Positions 28,188 through 38,926 of a stretch of 64,000 nt of DNA are shown here, piece by piece. Every line of letters starts with the position of its first letter. The stretch's first letter is position 1. Under the pieces are notes generated by a model. That model ran no database searches and was not told where the DNA came from. It saw only the letters and a list, made by a program, of their open reading frames with translations. The DNA comes from Didymella arachidicola (Eukaryota; Ascomycota; Dothideomycetes; Pleosporales; Didymellaceae): assembly GCA_016630955.3 (NCBI GenBank), contig CM049999.1, forward strand, positions 62,001-126,000. Reading direction: 5' to 3'. The position numbers and the translations under genes are program-made.

Positions 28188-28666
28188 TGTTACGAACTCT
28201 TATACCAGCCAATTGCTGACAGGCTGTCAGCGCTCAAGAAAGGACTCGGGCAGTATGGTTACGGGGGCTCCCCGTGCGGCACGGTTGTGACGTGGTGTTC
28301 CCACGGTCACGTGACCTCGCTCACGCCTTGGCACTCGAGCAAGTGGATCCTCACGTGCCCAGCTCACGCAGCTCACGTCGAGCAAGTCGAGCATAGGATA
28401 TCTCTTTAGTATATAAGTACGTAGGAACACAACCCTTATGGTTCGTGTTCAACCTAAGTTATCAAGTTTGTCTTTGGATCTCAAAACCAACCTTCGAGCT
28501 AGACAGTCTACTCTGTACTACTCATCGTTACCCTGCTCTCAAGACTGACAGATCGTATCTGTACACCTTATTGCAACCAACCCCTTCGGCTTCCTGTCAC
28601 CGTACTCATCCCCGAGAACCAATAGAATTAGTGCTTACGAGCTTTGCTTAAAGTACGACTTCAACA
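28188..28666 (+). repeat. Family 3 5' LTR (479 bp)
   Basis: Begins TGTTACGAACTCTTATACC and ends CAACA. Private U3 and shared R-U5. CCGTGCGG (28272-28279) is an inverted CGG pair. A solo copy is at 62250-62764. Confidence 0.96.
28307..28452 (+). promoter_or_regulatory. Family 3 U3 promoter and CTCACG motif array
   Basis: TCACGTGA at 28307-28314, then CTCACG at 28320, 28350, 28363 and 28372, with CGAGCAAGT repeated. TATATA at 28410-28415 is 35 bp upstream of GTGTTCAA (28445-28452). Confidence 0.72.
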
Positions 28667-28676
28667 TTTTGAACAC
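28667..28676 (+). other. Primer-binding region, family 3
   Basis: TTTTGAACAC next to the LTR, complementary to GTGTTCAA at 28445-28452. Confidence 0.6.
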
Positions 28677-28683
28677 CCCCAAG

Positions 28684-30936
28684 ATGAGTACTACCTCAGG
28701 ATCCCGTGCTACCCCAAGCAACTCCAACGCATCACGCCGCACGGCTGATGACGATCTCGACATGGACGAGGAGGCAGCGGCGCCTGCCCCTACCAGTGTT
28801 TACCCAGTGGCTAAACCCGAGGCCTTTGATGGCACTCGCGACAAGCTGGAAGACTGGCTCATGAAGTTCGATCTGTTTTTCATGTTCCAAGGAGAACGCA
28901 TCCCAGAGGAGAAACGTGTCACTTTTGTGAGTACGTTTATGAAGGATCGCGCGTTCACTTGGATCAAACCCTTTATTCGCCGTTACCACGACGGAGCAAG
29001 CAACTCAGCAGACATCGACCCATGGATCGAAGACTTCGATCTGTTCAAGGAACAGATTCGCCAAGTATTTGGAGTACACAACGAACCAACCATCGCCCGA
29101 CGCGAGATTCAGCGCATCCGACAAACTGCGTCCGCCGCCGACTACGCTGCCAAGTTTCAGCAAGTAGCTACGTTCACCGGCTGGGACGACGTTGCGTTGA
29201 TGACCATGTTCAAACAAGGCCTTAAGCCCAAGGTCAAGGAAGAGCTCATGCGGACTGCCGCAGCTACCGATACCTTCGACGCACTAGTAAACGAAGCGAT
29301 CAGTATCGACGTCAAGCTCTACGACCTTCAACAAGAATTAAGAGAGGACCCTTGTGTGCGAGTCGTGACTCAGGTCACTCGCCCACCCCAGGCTCCACGC
29401 AACCAATGGCGCAACAACAACTACCGCCGTGGTCAACGTGGTGGCCTTTACCAAGCCAACATGGGACGCCGTGTCCACAACGACACGAACAGTGGATACT
29501 ACGGTCCTGCAGCAATGGACCTCTCCAACATTAACAAAGGACCTGAACGATGGAATGAGAAAAAGAAGGGTAGTAATAACCGCGGTGATAAGTCTTCAGT
29601 GACTTGTTACGGCTGTGGCAAGACAGGCCACTACGCCCGCGACTGTCGCATGAAGAACAAAGTAACCAGGCAGCTGAACATGCTGGCTCATGACGACAGC
29701 GGCGACCAAGAGTGGGAGGTCGTTACTAATGAGATGGGACGTCTCATGGAAGGCCCCACTTCCGGACTCGACAATGACTACATCGAGGAGTCCGATGAGG
29801 ATGCTCCAAGCAAGCAAATCCGGTCACCAACACCCTACCCTAAAATGGAATGGATCGACAACGATCCCCGCCGATACCATGTGGTAGAGTGCGATACCCA
29901 GGACGACAGCATTGTTGTTGGCAAACGATACTACGATGCCATCTACAAGTATGGCGACAAGTGCTACTCGATGGGAGGGAAACGTGTGATTATATGCGAC
30001 AGAACGCAACACAGTCAGGGCATGATGGTCTCGCGCGACCAATCCACCCAGACTCCTGTCTTCCAAGAACCTCAAGTACCAACGATAAACTTGACCATTG
30101 TCAACAACATCCCAGAGCACAAGGGAGAAGCGTCATCCGTCACTATTCAGACACCAAGCCTACAGGATGTCGAGTCTGTCTGTGATTGGATGACGGAAGA
30201 AAATATTCAACGGTCAAGACAGTACCTGCTCGGCGACCCCGAAGCACTTGAGAGATTCGACCGGCAAGTAGCCAACGCACGGAAGACCAACAAAGAATGG
30301 CACACGGAAGATTTCATTCACTGGAGAGAAAACAACTCTGCGACTCAGCAGCAGCTGGACGATTACAACTCATACGCTCGAAGTCGAGATGAACCCGATT
30401 TTGACCGACAGCCCGCTTTGCCAGCTCGGAGCTACACGTCACAGCTACACCAGGACATTCGGAACCCGTATCATCCTCAACTTCCGCCTACGCAGTGTTA
30501 CCACGAAGGCTGCGAGGACCATAAGCAGTTCAAACTGGACAGCGGATGGTTTCCTAGCAAGCCCGAGAGCTGCGAGGAGTACTGGTGGGAATGTATGGAC
30601 ACCTATTGCGCAGATCACTTGTGGGATAAACGCACGAATCTTCACTTCCCAGGAATTGAATGTGTGGAGGACATCTTCAACATGCACATGGTACAAAACG
30701 AGAGGTGCTACGGCCAAGAATGGGCTGAGTGCTTCCATCCGAAGTGCAGGAACCACGAAACGCTAAAACGCCTGAGCGGTTTCATGCCCCAGGACGAGTC
30801 TTTTTTAGACATATGGCAAACAGATGCCAAGGACGACCCGGACGAGAACTTTCACTCAACACAGTCCAGGGCTCCCGGAATCGACGTAAGGATTCCGATG
30901 AGAACCAGTCCCTCATCAAATTCCCTGTCGTGCTAG
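28684..30936 (+). CDS. gag: Gag protein, family 3
   Basis: 750 aa from ATG 28684. Same architecture as family 2, including the CCHC knuckle and Cys/His-rich tail. Compared with family 2, one internal block (roughly residues 415-445, YDAIYKYGDKCYSMGGKR) is much more divergent than its flanks, suggesting a recombined patch. Overlaps pol through the -1 frameshift. Confidence 0.93.
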   Translation: MSTTSGSRATPSNSNASRRTADDDLDMDEEAAAPAPTSVYPVAKPEAFDGTRDKLEDWLMKFDLFFMFQGERIPEEKRVTFVSTFMKDRAFTWIKPFIRRYHDGASNSADIDPWIEDFDLFKEQIRQVFGVHNEPTIARREIQRIRQTASAADYAAKFQQVATFTGWDDVALMTMFKQGLKPKVKEELMRTAAATDTFDALVNEAISIDVKLYDLQQELREDPCVRVVTQVTRPPQAPRNQWRNNNYRRGQRGGLYQANMGRRVHNDTNSGYYGPAAMDLSNINKGPERWNEKKKGSNNRGDKSSVTCYGCGKTGHYARDCRMKNKVTRQLNMLAHDDSGDQEWEVVTNEMGRLMEGPTSGLDNDYIEESDEDAPSKQIRSPTPYPKMEWIDNDPRRYHVVECDTQDDSIVVGKRYYDAIYKYGDKCYSMGGKRVIICDRTQHSQGMMVSRDQSTQTPVFQEPQVPTINLTIVNNIPEHKGEASSVTIQTPSLQDVESVCDWMTEENIQRSRQYLLGDPEALERFDRQVANARKTNKEWHTEDFIHWRENNSATQQQLDDYNSYARSRDEPDFDRQPALPARSYTSQLHQDIRNPYHPQLPPTQCYHEGCEDHKQFKLDSGWFPSKPESCEEYWWECMDTYCADHLWDKRTNLHFPGIECVEDIFNMHMVQNERCYGQEWAECFHPKCRNHETLKRLSGFMPQDESFLDIWQTDAKDDPDENFHSTQSRAPGIDVRIPMRTSPSSNSLSC
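30801..30807 (+). promoter_or_regulatory. -1 frameshift heptamer TTTTTTA, family 3
   Basis: Same codon register as family 2 (TCT TTT TTA GAC). Confidence 0.82.
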
Positions 30937-33900
30937 AAGGCACCAGGATGACGGCATTGTTGGACTCAGGAGCACAAAGCAACTATGTGTCTCAATCCGC
31001 TATCGCGCAAGCAGGCTTGCAGAAGCGAAGAAAGGAGGAACCATACCCTTTACGAGTAGCCAACGGAGAACCAATGCCAGGAGAGTCGACTGTGACCCAC
31101 GAAGTGGTACAGCGACGTCTGAAAGTATTCAACCACGAGGAATTGATAGACCTAGATGTTCTGGGAACGGCCGCCCACGATATCATATTAGGACTTCCTT
31201 GGTTAAGAGAGCACAATCCATGGATCGACTGGAAGAACCAGCGAATAACGCTCAAGTGTCACGGATCAGGTACACCCGGACAGCGACCCACGCAGCTCAC
31301 GACGCAGCTGGTGGATGAGAAGGAGATCAACAACATCTCTTCGAACAAGACGCGCCAAGATAGAGCGGTCGACCGCGCAGATACCAACCAGCCCCAGGAT
31401 CACAAAGCGACGGTTAAGGAGGACAGTACAACTCCTGACATCCCGGATGAATACAGAGAGTTTATAGACCTCTTCCGCGATGAGAAGACTGCGAAAGCAC
31501 TACCGCAGCACCAAGAATGGGACCACGAGATTAAGCTCGAGCCAGGCAAGAAGCCCCCATTCGGGCCAATATACCAGATGTCGGAAAAGGAACTTGAGGA
31601 GCTGCGCAACTACCTCAAGGAGAACCTCGACAAAGGATTCATCAGAGAATCAGAATCCCCAGCAGGATTTCCCGTTCTATTCGTACCAAAGAAAGATGGC
31701 AAGTTACGACCTTGCATCGATTACCGAAAGCTCAACGATATCACGATCAAAAATCGTTACCCGCTACCGAACATCAGCGAACTTCAGGATCGGTTAGCCG
31801 GAGCACAGTACTTCACTGCGTTAGACCTAAGAGGAGCATACAACCTCATCCGCATGAAGGAGGGCGAAGAATGGAAGACGGCGTTTAGAACCCGTTATGG
31901 TCATTACGAGTATTTGGTCATGCCGTTCGGGCTCACCAACGCACCAGCGACATGTCAAGCCCTAATCAACAACGTGCTAAGGGCACACTTGGACATTACC
32001 GTGGTGGCGTACCTCGATGACATCCTAGTGTACAGCAAAACACTAGAAGAGCATGTCGAACACGTACGACAAGTGCTTGCCTGCCTAGGAGCAGCGCACC
32101 TACGCTTGAAACCCAAGAAGTGCGAGTGGCACAAGGAGGAAGTCGAATTCCTAGGGTTTGTAGTGGGACGATATGGAGTCAAGATGAGCCAAGCAAAGAT
32201 TCAGGTTGTGAAGGATTGGCCAACACCCAAAACCGTCAAGAACATCCAAGAGTTCCTTGGGTTTGTCAACTTCAACCGACGCTTCATCAAGGATTACTCC
32301 ACGAAGGCCTTGCCGCTTACGAAACTTACGCGGAAGGACACACCCTTCAAGTGGGGCGAGGATCAGGACAAAGCTTTTGAAACGTTGAAACAGGCTTGTA
32401 TAGATCCACCCACGTTGGTTACATTCAGGAGCGGAGAACCGCTACGAATGGAAACAGATGCCTCAGATCTGGCATTAGGAGCATGCATCACACAGGAACG
32501 AGATGGTCAATGGCACCCGATTGCCTACTACTCACGCAAGTTCTCAGGACCCGAAGAACGATACGACGTACACGACAAAGAACTGCTCGCGATCGTATCT
32601 GCCCTAGAACATTGGCGAGTCTACGCTGAAAGTTGTTCGGAACTTACGATCTACACGGATCACAAAAACCTGGTACATTTCACGACAACAAAGGTATTGA
32701 ACAGACGACAAGTACGATGGTCTGAGACCCTCGGACAATATAAGTTCAAGATCCTCTATACACCAGGAAAGGACAACGGTAGAGCCGACGCACTCAGTCG
32801 ACGACACGACCTCGCAGGATCCAAGACGATCAACGAATCGGCGATTCTTGGCGTTAATAGCGACGGATCGTTAGGACCGTCCCAGCAGCTCAACAATATG
32901 ATGCTAGTACGTCAAGAGCATCATGTACCATCACAGGTACCAGAGGAACTGGAGGAAGAAGTCATAAGCAGTCACCACGATGACCCGCTTCATGGACACC
33001 CCGGTATCACCAGAACAATGGAACTCATCAAGAGACATTACGAGTTCCCGAACATGCGCGACAAGGTCGCCAAGTTCATCAAGAATTGCGTAAGCTGCCA
33101 GCAGAACAAACACAGCACGCACGCCAAGTATGGAGAAGCACAGGCAATGGAGCCGCCAACGGCACCATGGACGAACATTACGATGGACTTCGTTACACAG
33201 CTACCTGTCTCCAAAGATCCTGTAACAGGATACACCTACGACTCAATCTTCGTTGTAGTTGATCGATTCACGAAAGCCGCTGAGTTTGTGCCTTTCCGCC
33301 ACAGCTACACTGCAGAGCAGCTCGCACGAGTGTACTTGGATAGGATTGTTCGACACCACGGCATTTCCGAATCAATCATCAGCGATAGAGACAAGTTGTT
33401 TACATCGAACTATTGGACCACGCTGTTAGCAGCTATTGGTACCAAGAAAAAACTGTCAACCGCGTATCATCCGCAGACGGATGGCCAAACGGAACGAGTG
33501 AACCAAACGATGGAGACGTACCTCCGCATCTACTGCAATCAGCAGCAAGACAACTGGGTTTCACTACTACCTATGGCACAAATCGCGTACAACAACAAAT
33601 TGTCGGAAGCAACGGGCGTAACGCCGTTCTTCGCAAACCACGGAAGACACCCAAATCTTTTTACCAGGGCATTGGACAGTAACATTCAAACGGAATCAGC
33701 GATCAACTCAGTCGAAGCACTGAAGGAAGTACACAGAAAATCGCTCGACAACATTGCCAAAGCCCAGTCACGAAGCATCTCTTATGTTAACAAGAAACGA
33801 AAAACGGCGCCTCTGCTAAAGAAGGGGGATAAAGTGTATCTCCTTACGAAAAACCTACGCACACGGCGACCAACGAAAAAACTGGACAAAGTCAAGGTCG

Positions 33901-34217
33901 GACCATTTTTCATTTCCAAACAAATCAGCTCAGTCAACTATCGACTTGCGCTGCCCAAGGATGCGAAGATCCATCCAGTGTTCCACATCTCGCTGTTGGA
34001 ACCAGCCGACCCCAGAACGCCAATTCAGAAAGACTTTCACTACCAGGCAGACGGCCAGGACGAATGGGAAGTCGAAAAAATAATACAACATCGCAACAAA
34101 GGCGACGGTGACGAGTACCTAGTCAAATGGTTAGGATACCCGGACTCAGAAAACACGTGGGAACCAAAAGAAAACCTCAACAACTGCCGCGAGCTACTTC
34201 GACAGTACAAAAAATAA
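30807..34217 (+). CDS. pol: Pol polyprotein, family 3 (expressed by -1 frameshift)
   Basis: About 1,136 codons; protease, RT (YLDD), RNase H, integrase and chromodomain all present and open. The chromodomain end (QHRNKGDGD loop, LLRQYKK terminus) is the same as family 1, although the LTR U3 and the antisense protein differ from family 1. Confidence 0.95.
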   Translation, partial: RHMANRCQGRPGRELSLNTVQGSRNRRKDSDENQSLIKFPVVLEGTRMTALLDSGAQSNYVSQSAIAQAGLQKRRKEEPYPLRVANGEPMPGESTVTHEVVQRRLKVFNHEELIDLDVLGTAAHDIILGLPWLREHNPWIDWKNQRITLKCHGSGTPGQRPTQLTTQLVDEKEINNISSNKTRQDRAVDRADTNQPQDHKATVKEDSTTPDIPDEYREFIDLFRDEKTAKALPQHQEWDHEIKLEPGKKPPFGPIYQMSEKELEELRNYLKENLDKGFIRESESPAGFPVLFVPKKDGKLRPCIDYRKLNDITIKNRYPLPNISELQDRLAGAQYFTALDLRGAYNLIRMKEGEEWKTAFRTRYGHYEYLVMPFGLTNAPATCQALINNVLRAHLDITVVAYLDDILVYSKTLEEHVEHVRQVLACLGAAHLRLKPKKCEWHKEEVEFLGFVVGRYGVKMSQAKIQVVKDWPTPKTVKNIQEFLGFVNFNRRFIKDYSTKALPLTKLTRKDTPFKWGEDQDKAFETLKQACIDPPTLVTFRSGEPLRMETDASDLALGACITQERDGQWHPIAYYSRKFSGPEERYDVHDKELLAIVSALEHWRVYAESCSELTIYTDHKNLVHFTTTKVLNRRQVRWSETLGQYKFKILYTPGKDNGRADALSRRHDLAGSKTINESAILGVNSDGSLGPSQQLNNMMLVRQEHHVPSQVPEELEEEVISSHHDDPLHGHPGITRTMELIKRHYEFPNMRDKVAKFIKNCVSCQQNKHSTHAKYGEAQAMEPPTAPWTNITMDFVTQLPVSKDPVTGYTYDSIFVVVDRFTKAAEFVPFRHSYTAEQLARVYLDRIVRHHGISESIISDRDKLFTSNYWTTLLAAIGTKKKLSTAYHPQTDGQTERVNQTMETYLRIYCNQQQDNWVSLLPMAQIAYNNKLSEATGVTPFFANHGRHPNLFTRALDSNIQTESAINSVEALKEVHRKSLDNIAKAQSRSISYVNKKRKTAPLLKKGDKVYLLTKNLRTRRPTKKLDKVKVGPFFISKQISSVNYRLALPKDAKIHPVFHISLLEPADPRTPIQKDFHYQADGQDEWEVEKIIQHRNKGDGDEYLVKWLGYPDSENTWEPKENLNNCRELLRQYKK

Positions 34218-34223
34218 GAACCC

Positions 34224-34282
34224 GTCAGGATTCGAACCCACGCGCAAAAACACGTGGATCTCCAAGCCAAAGTTTATTTGAC
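34224..34282 (-). other. tRNA-like segment, family 3
   Basis: Counterpart of 2449-2507, with GGGTTCGAATCC as the T-loop and the same CCACG/CGTGG stem. The single change keeps the TTCRANY T-loop consensus. Confidence 0.35.
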
Positions 34283-34333
34283 TGGAAACCCAACGCAGAA
34301 AAACACACGGAAACTATAAAATATAAACATACC

Positions 34334-34837
34334 TTACGAACTGCCGAGAGCTGCCGGATCAATACCACGAGTCGTAGCCTCGTCAATATAACCCAGGGTG
34401 GACCACATTGCAGGAGAAAACGCCACCTGCGCATCCGCGGCAGGACAGTTAATCTCCTCGGCACGGATATCCTCGCCTGCTTCCTCCAACTCGTTTGCAA
34501 GGCACTCAGCCTTCTTGTGCGCTCTCTCTTTCGCTTGCGCGAGAATCGCCTTGTTACGAATCAATCGCGATATCACTTCCGCGAGCAGTTTTTCATCTGC
34601 ATCCACCTTCTTTTGATACTCCTCTCGAGTACGGTCAAGCGAGTCCCAGGATAGGTTCACGCACGGACGCCCTTTGCGGACGCACTCGGAACATTTCAGG
34701 CGACGGTCGTTGCTGGCCATGACGAAACACTTTTTGTTGTTTGCGAAACAAAAATCGCAAGGGATGTCGGATTCAGTATTGTGGTTTTGGATCTCGAGCG
34801 CAAGGCGGAGTTGTTCTACTCTTTTGTCAGAAACCAT
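34334..34837 (-). CDS. Antisense Zn2Cys6 DNA-binding protein, family 3
   Basis: 167 aa from ATG 34837, 94 bp from the 3' LTR. C-x2-C-x6-C-x11-C-x2-C-x6-C fits Zn2Cys6 with the longer linker that the family allows. A charged helical region follows, with Leu/Ile/Ala spacing compatible with a coiled coil, and a C-terminus ending GSS. Sequence similarity to the other antisense proteins is low outside the cysteines. It is separated from pol by the tRNA-like spacer, with no overlap. Predicted regulator of its own LTR, by inference. Confidence 0.78.
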   Translation of the reverse strand: MVSDKRVEQLRLALEIQNHNTESDIPCDFCFANNKKCFVMASNDRRLKCSECVRKGRPCVNLSWDSLDRTREEYQKKVDADEKLLAEVISRLIRNKAILAQAKERAHKKAECLANELEEAGEDIRAEEINCPAADAQVAFSPAMWSTLGYIDEATTRGIDPAALGSS

Positions 34838-34916
34838 GATGGACTACGGGAACTAAATGGAAGAGCGGGGCAGTGCTTATAAAGAACAGCTGACGGTATT
34901 CGGGACGAATCCCAGA

Positions 34917-34930
34917 GAGGAGGGGGATAG
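34917..34930 (+). other. Polypurine tract, family 3
   Basis: GAGGAGGGGGATAG directly before the 3' LTR. Confidence 0.8.
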
Positions 34931-35409
34931 TGTTACGAACTCTTATACCAGCCAATTGCTGACAGGCTGTCAGCGCTCAAGAAAGGACTCGGGCAGTATG
35001 GTTACGGGGGCTCCCCGTGCGGCACGGTTGTGACGTGGTGTTCCCACGGTCACGTGACCTCGCTCACGCCTTGGCACTCGAGCAAGTGGATCCTCACGTG
35101 CCCAGCTCACGCAGCTCACGTCGAGCAAGTCGAGCATAGGATATCTCTTTAGTATATAAGTACGTAGGAACACAACCCTTATGGTTCGTGTTCAACCTAA
35201 GTTATCAAGTTTGTCTTTGGATCTCAAAACCAACCTTCGAGCTAGACAGTCTACTCTGTACTACTCATCGTTACCCTGCTCTCAAGACTGACAGATCGTA
35301 TCTGTACACCTTATTGCAACCAACCCCTTCGGCTTCCTGTCACCGTACTCATCCCCGAGAACCAATAGAATTAGTGCTTACGAGCTTTGCTTAAAGTACG
35401 ACTTCAACA
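34931..35409 (+). repeat. Family 3 3' LTR (479 bp)
   Basis: Equal in length to the 5' LTR, no difference noticed by eye; same motif array and R-U5. Confidence 0.96.
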
Positions 35410-35414
35410 GTAGC

Positions 35415-35451
35415 TCGCTTGCCTATTGGCTTACTTGCCTGTAAGGTACGT
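35415..35451. mobile_element. Foldback MITE, right end
   Basis: TCGCTTGCCTATTGGC to ...AAGGTACGT, followed by TA at 35452-35453. Completes the MITE begun at 27794. Confidence 0.8.
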
Positions 35452-35453
35452 TA

Positions 35454-35690
35454 TCTAACTAGTATTATTAGAGTAGTATTAGTATAGTAAGAGTAGTTTA
35501 GTAGAGTTTTAGTAAAAGTATCTAACTTATCTATATATCTAACTTACCTATAGGGTATATTAAAGAATTAGTAATATATATTATACTAAATCTACTTAAG
35601 TATAAGCCTAATATAGCCTAGTATTATACTTAAAGATCTTTTATATATAAAGGGCTATAAAGTATAACTATTATTCTAAAACGTCTATTA
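35454..35690. other. AT-rich, RIP-like tract
   Basis: Low-complexity TA-rich sequence with few CpA or TpG. No gene or known element recognised. Confidence 0.6.
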
Positions 35691-36722
35691 GGATGTTTCT
35701 AGAACGCCTATTCCTAGTTTGGACGTTGGCTATGATGATTTCGCGGGACAGGGCAACCCTTGGGTGCGGTGACGTACCGCCAATCTCCGGGGGATCCGGC
35801 AACGCCCGCAATCTCGCAATGCTCGTGCAGCACTGCAGCCTCTCGTTCCAGCTCCCCAGCTTCCGTCAGGTTCCGCGCAACGTGAGAGAAGCCCGTTCAG
35901 TCTGTGGTGGCTGGGACAGCCAATGAAGAAACAGCATTCATAACAGCCGCACAAATGACATCGACGACTTTGGACGCCATATGTCGGATGCTCTTGTAAT
36001 CCTGCAACCGAGGCTCATTCTTGATGTATAAGCTGCTCCAACGCAACGTTCCCTAGCATCTGTCTTCGCGATAAATCTCAAAGGTAAACAGGGCAGGGCG
36101 AAGGGAACGATGTTGCCCTTTCCCCAGACGGCCCCGCGCTTTCCCCAGCGCGCTCGTCCCATCGACCCACTGCAACTTCAACTCCATCCACCACACTTCT
36201 TCATCTCAGCAGTACACATGCCACTATCATTCGTGGAACAAATGTCAATGAATCCGGGGAAGCCCCATCGGCGACACAAGCGGCTCAGCTCCTCGTGCTC
36301 CCAGTTTCTGCACCACTCACAAGCATGCCGAGACGCCTTGACACCTCTTCTCCTTCCTTAGCGGTCGAAGCTAAGGCGGTGGCGGTCTTGGTCTAGGCTT
36401 GTTCCACGATAGTGGAGCTGACCATGCGGCGAACACCTTCAACAACTCGTTGTGCCAAAGGCCAGTCACCATTCTTGAAACATTCAGGGGCGAGATCTCG
36501 CAATTCGTGGGTTTGAATACCCCGATAAAGTCGCCTGAAGCGACCAAGATGACATCCAAATGTCCCAAAGGCTCTGTGACACATTGCGCGTGATCTGGCC
36601 GACAAGACCGGGTTAAATCACACTTATTAGCCGTACCCCAGACATTTTACCCCATCCCAGTTTCTTGGACCACCTTTCTTCTGCAACTTTTCTTCCTCAC
36701 CACAAAGCCGTTCGACGACGCC
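35691..36722. other. Unique intergenic region upstream of the MFS gene
   Basis: Normal GC. Only short frames without recognisable domains. The last 100 bp or so, with a CT-rich stretch before ATG 36723, is probably the promoter and leader of the transporter. Confidence 0.5.
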
Positions 36723-38404
36723 ATGGCTTCAACGGAGGAGAAAGCGACCACGACTCACGTTGAGCACTCTTCCAACAGCTCCACCGACAATGCAGGCCTT
36801 GCGGTTGCTTTCGAGGAGGGCAAGGATCCTGGATTAAGCGATGCTCACCTCTGCAGCGAGGCAGATAGCAAGCGCATCTTACGCAAGACCGACATTTACA
36901 TGCTTTCTCTTCTCTGCATGGTCTATTTCCTCCAATCTGCGGACAAGGGCATTATCGGTTTGACTGCTGTCTATGGCCTCAAATCGGACGCAAAACTTAA
37001 GGGAAACGACTACTCGAACATTGGTAACATCGGTTATTATGCACAACTTGGCGTACAGCCTCTTGCTGCCTGGATTCTTGTCAAGGCAAAATACCGCTTA
37101 GTGCTACCAATCATCATTACCTGCTGGGGAATTTCGGTTGCCGGAGGTCTTGGTGGCTCCAGGACCTATGCCGGTCTTCTTGCTTCCCGATTTTTCTTGG
37201 GGGCTTTCGAGGCAGCTGTCGTTCCACTGTTCTCGATCATCACCATCGCCTTTTACAGGCGTTCAGAGCAACCGTTTCGTGTTGCGTGCTGGTACAGCTG
37301 CTACGGTCTCAGCACTTTGCTCAGCGCTCCTATCGTATATGGATTCGGTCACATCCACTCACACACCCTCTACCGTTACCAGGTGGTATACCTCTTCTTT
37401 GGGCTATTGACTATCGTTATCGGTCTCACCACATACTGGTGGGCCCAAGATAGCCCCGGAGAGGCGCGTTTTCTTTCACCAGAAGACCGCCTCAAAGCTG
37501 TCGATCGCCTCAAGGCTAACCAGCAGGGTATCGTTTCGCACAAGTTCAACTGGAAGCACGTCTTTGAGGCTTGGTCGGAGCCGAAGTACTGGCTTTACAT
37601 GAGTAAGTAGTTACTGGTGCAATAATACGAGGATCTGCTGACAATACAAAGTTATGGTCATTGCCGTCAATGCTGGTGCATCGGTGTCCTCGGTGTTTGG
37701 ATCTATCATTCTCCAGAACTTGGCGGGCTTTACCGCTGACGAGTCTGTGCTGCTCAACATGCCTTTCGGAGCTCTCCAATTCGTATCTATCCTGCTCGCT
37801 TCTTGGTTGGCATACCGCTTCAAACGCAAATCGCCCTTCCTGCTTGGCCTGGTCACTATCGTCATCGTTGGTGTCGCGCTGCTGGTTGCTCTGCCCAAGA
37901 CCAAGGCTAATAAGGGTGGCCTACTCGCTGGCTACTACTTGATCGCCTTCGTCTACGCTATCAATCCTCTGCTAATCTCCTGGATGGGCGCGAACTGCGC
38001 TGGACAGACCAAGAAGGCTATCTACTATACGTCATTCAATGCTGGAAACTCCATCGGCAACATCATCACCCCATACATCTTTGACTCCAAGTTCGCACCT
38101 CAATACGTAAGTGCTACCTCACTTTCTCCGGTATATCGAATCTGACGATTAGCAGGTCAATGCCCTAAAAGGTATTATGATCATTTGGTGCATTCTTTGG
38201 GGTGTGGTCATTCTTCAAATCGTCAATATTACATGGTTGCAGAAGAAGAAGGGCGACCAGCGCGTGGCTGCCGGCCTTCCCAGGGAGTTCATTGACTACT
38301 CTATGGACGGTCAATTCCATGAGGCTGGTACCGAGGTGCATGGCGAGAATGGTCTTGCAGACATGACGGACCAGCAAAACTTGTACTTCCGCTACCTGCT
38401 GTAG
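36723..38404 (+). CDS. MFS transporter, allantoate permease-like (anion:cation symporter type)
   Basis: Three exons: 36723-37602, 37652-38106 and 38156-38404. Introns of 49 bp each have GT-AG ends and CTGAC branch sites. The joined frame gives 527 aa. A charged cytosolic N-terminus is followed by about 12 hydrophobic segments; RFFLGAFEAAVVP after the fourth helix is typical of the Dal5/ACS group. WWAQDSPGEARFLSPEDR lies in the central loop, as in fungal members. It would import small organic anions such as allantoate, nicotinate or dipeptides across the plasma membrane; the substrate cannot be told. It lies in a gene island between transposons. Confidence 0.9.
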
Positions 38405-38926
38405 GAGGCTAGCGCAAAATGATGACGTCATTGCATACTGCCTCGATAGGTTCACCGCGCTCTACTGGAGGTCACTAACAATTCAAACAAACAATTTCCC
38501 TTCACTGTGACACTCAAGAATGGAATCTCTATTCTACTAAGCGATTCATTCTAAGAGGAAACACATTACTGACGACCACATATGCGCCTAGCCCATCATG
38601 CCACTTGAGAGTGAAATGTCTTGCTACCCAACCCCACTTGATAATCCTTGAAGGAAACCTAACCACTGCACGCTCTCATCCTCCATGCAGTCAGACGTGG
38701 GAGCCGCACATTTGGGGCGTTTGACTCTGCGCAATACGTTACCCGTACCGAGAAAGGTGTCGCGATAACGGTAGGTGACACAGACCCACGCATCCCCTTG
38801 CTTGAGATCTGATCATGTCCCCCGCCTTTCTCGAACGGTGTATCTTAAAAGGAGACGGACATATGGACGTGTTATAGCAGAATCGATCCACGCAACCCAC
38901 ATACCCCCTACTACCAAGCAGTTGCC
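38405..38926. other. Intergenic region and probable esterase promoter
   Basis: Unique sequence. A TATA-like CTTAAAAGG at about 38845 lies 80 bp or so before the next ATG. Confidence 0.45.

Larger units (their letters stand above)
28188..35409 (+). mobile_element. Ty3/Gypsy chromovirus, family 3 (complete)
   Basis: 7,222 bp with 479-bp LTRs (28188-28666, 34931-35409) and a perfect target duplication GTAGC (28183-28187, 35410-35414). gag, pol and the antisense Zn2Cys6 gene are all open. Inserted in a MITE. Confidence 0.97.

Noticed and set aside
35691..36660. Several frames of 60-80 codons on both strands before the transporter
   Set aside because: No domain, no conserved context and no start or splice signals that support a gene.
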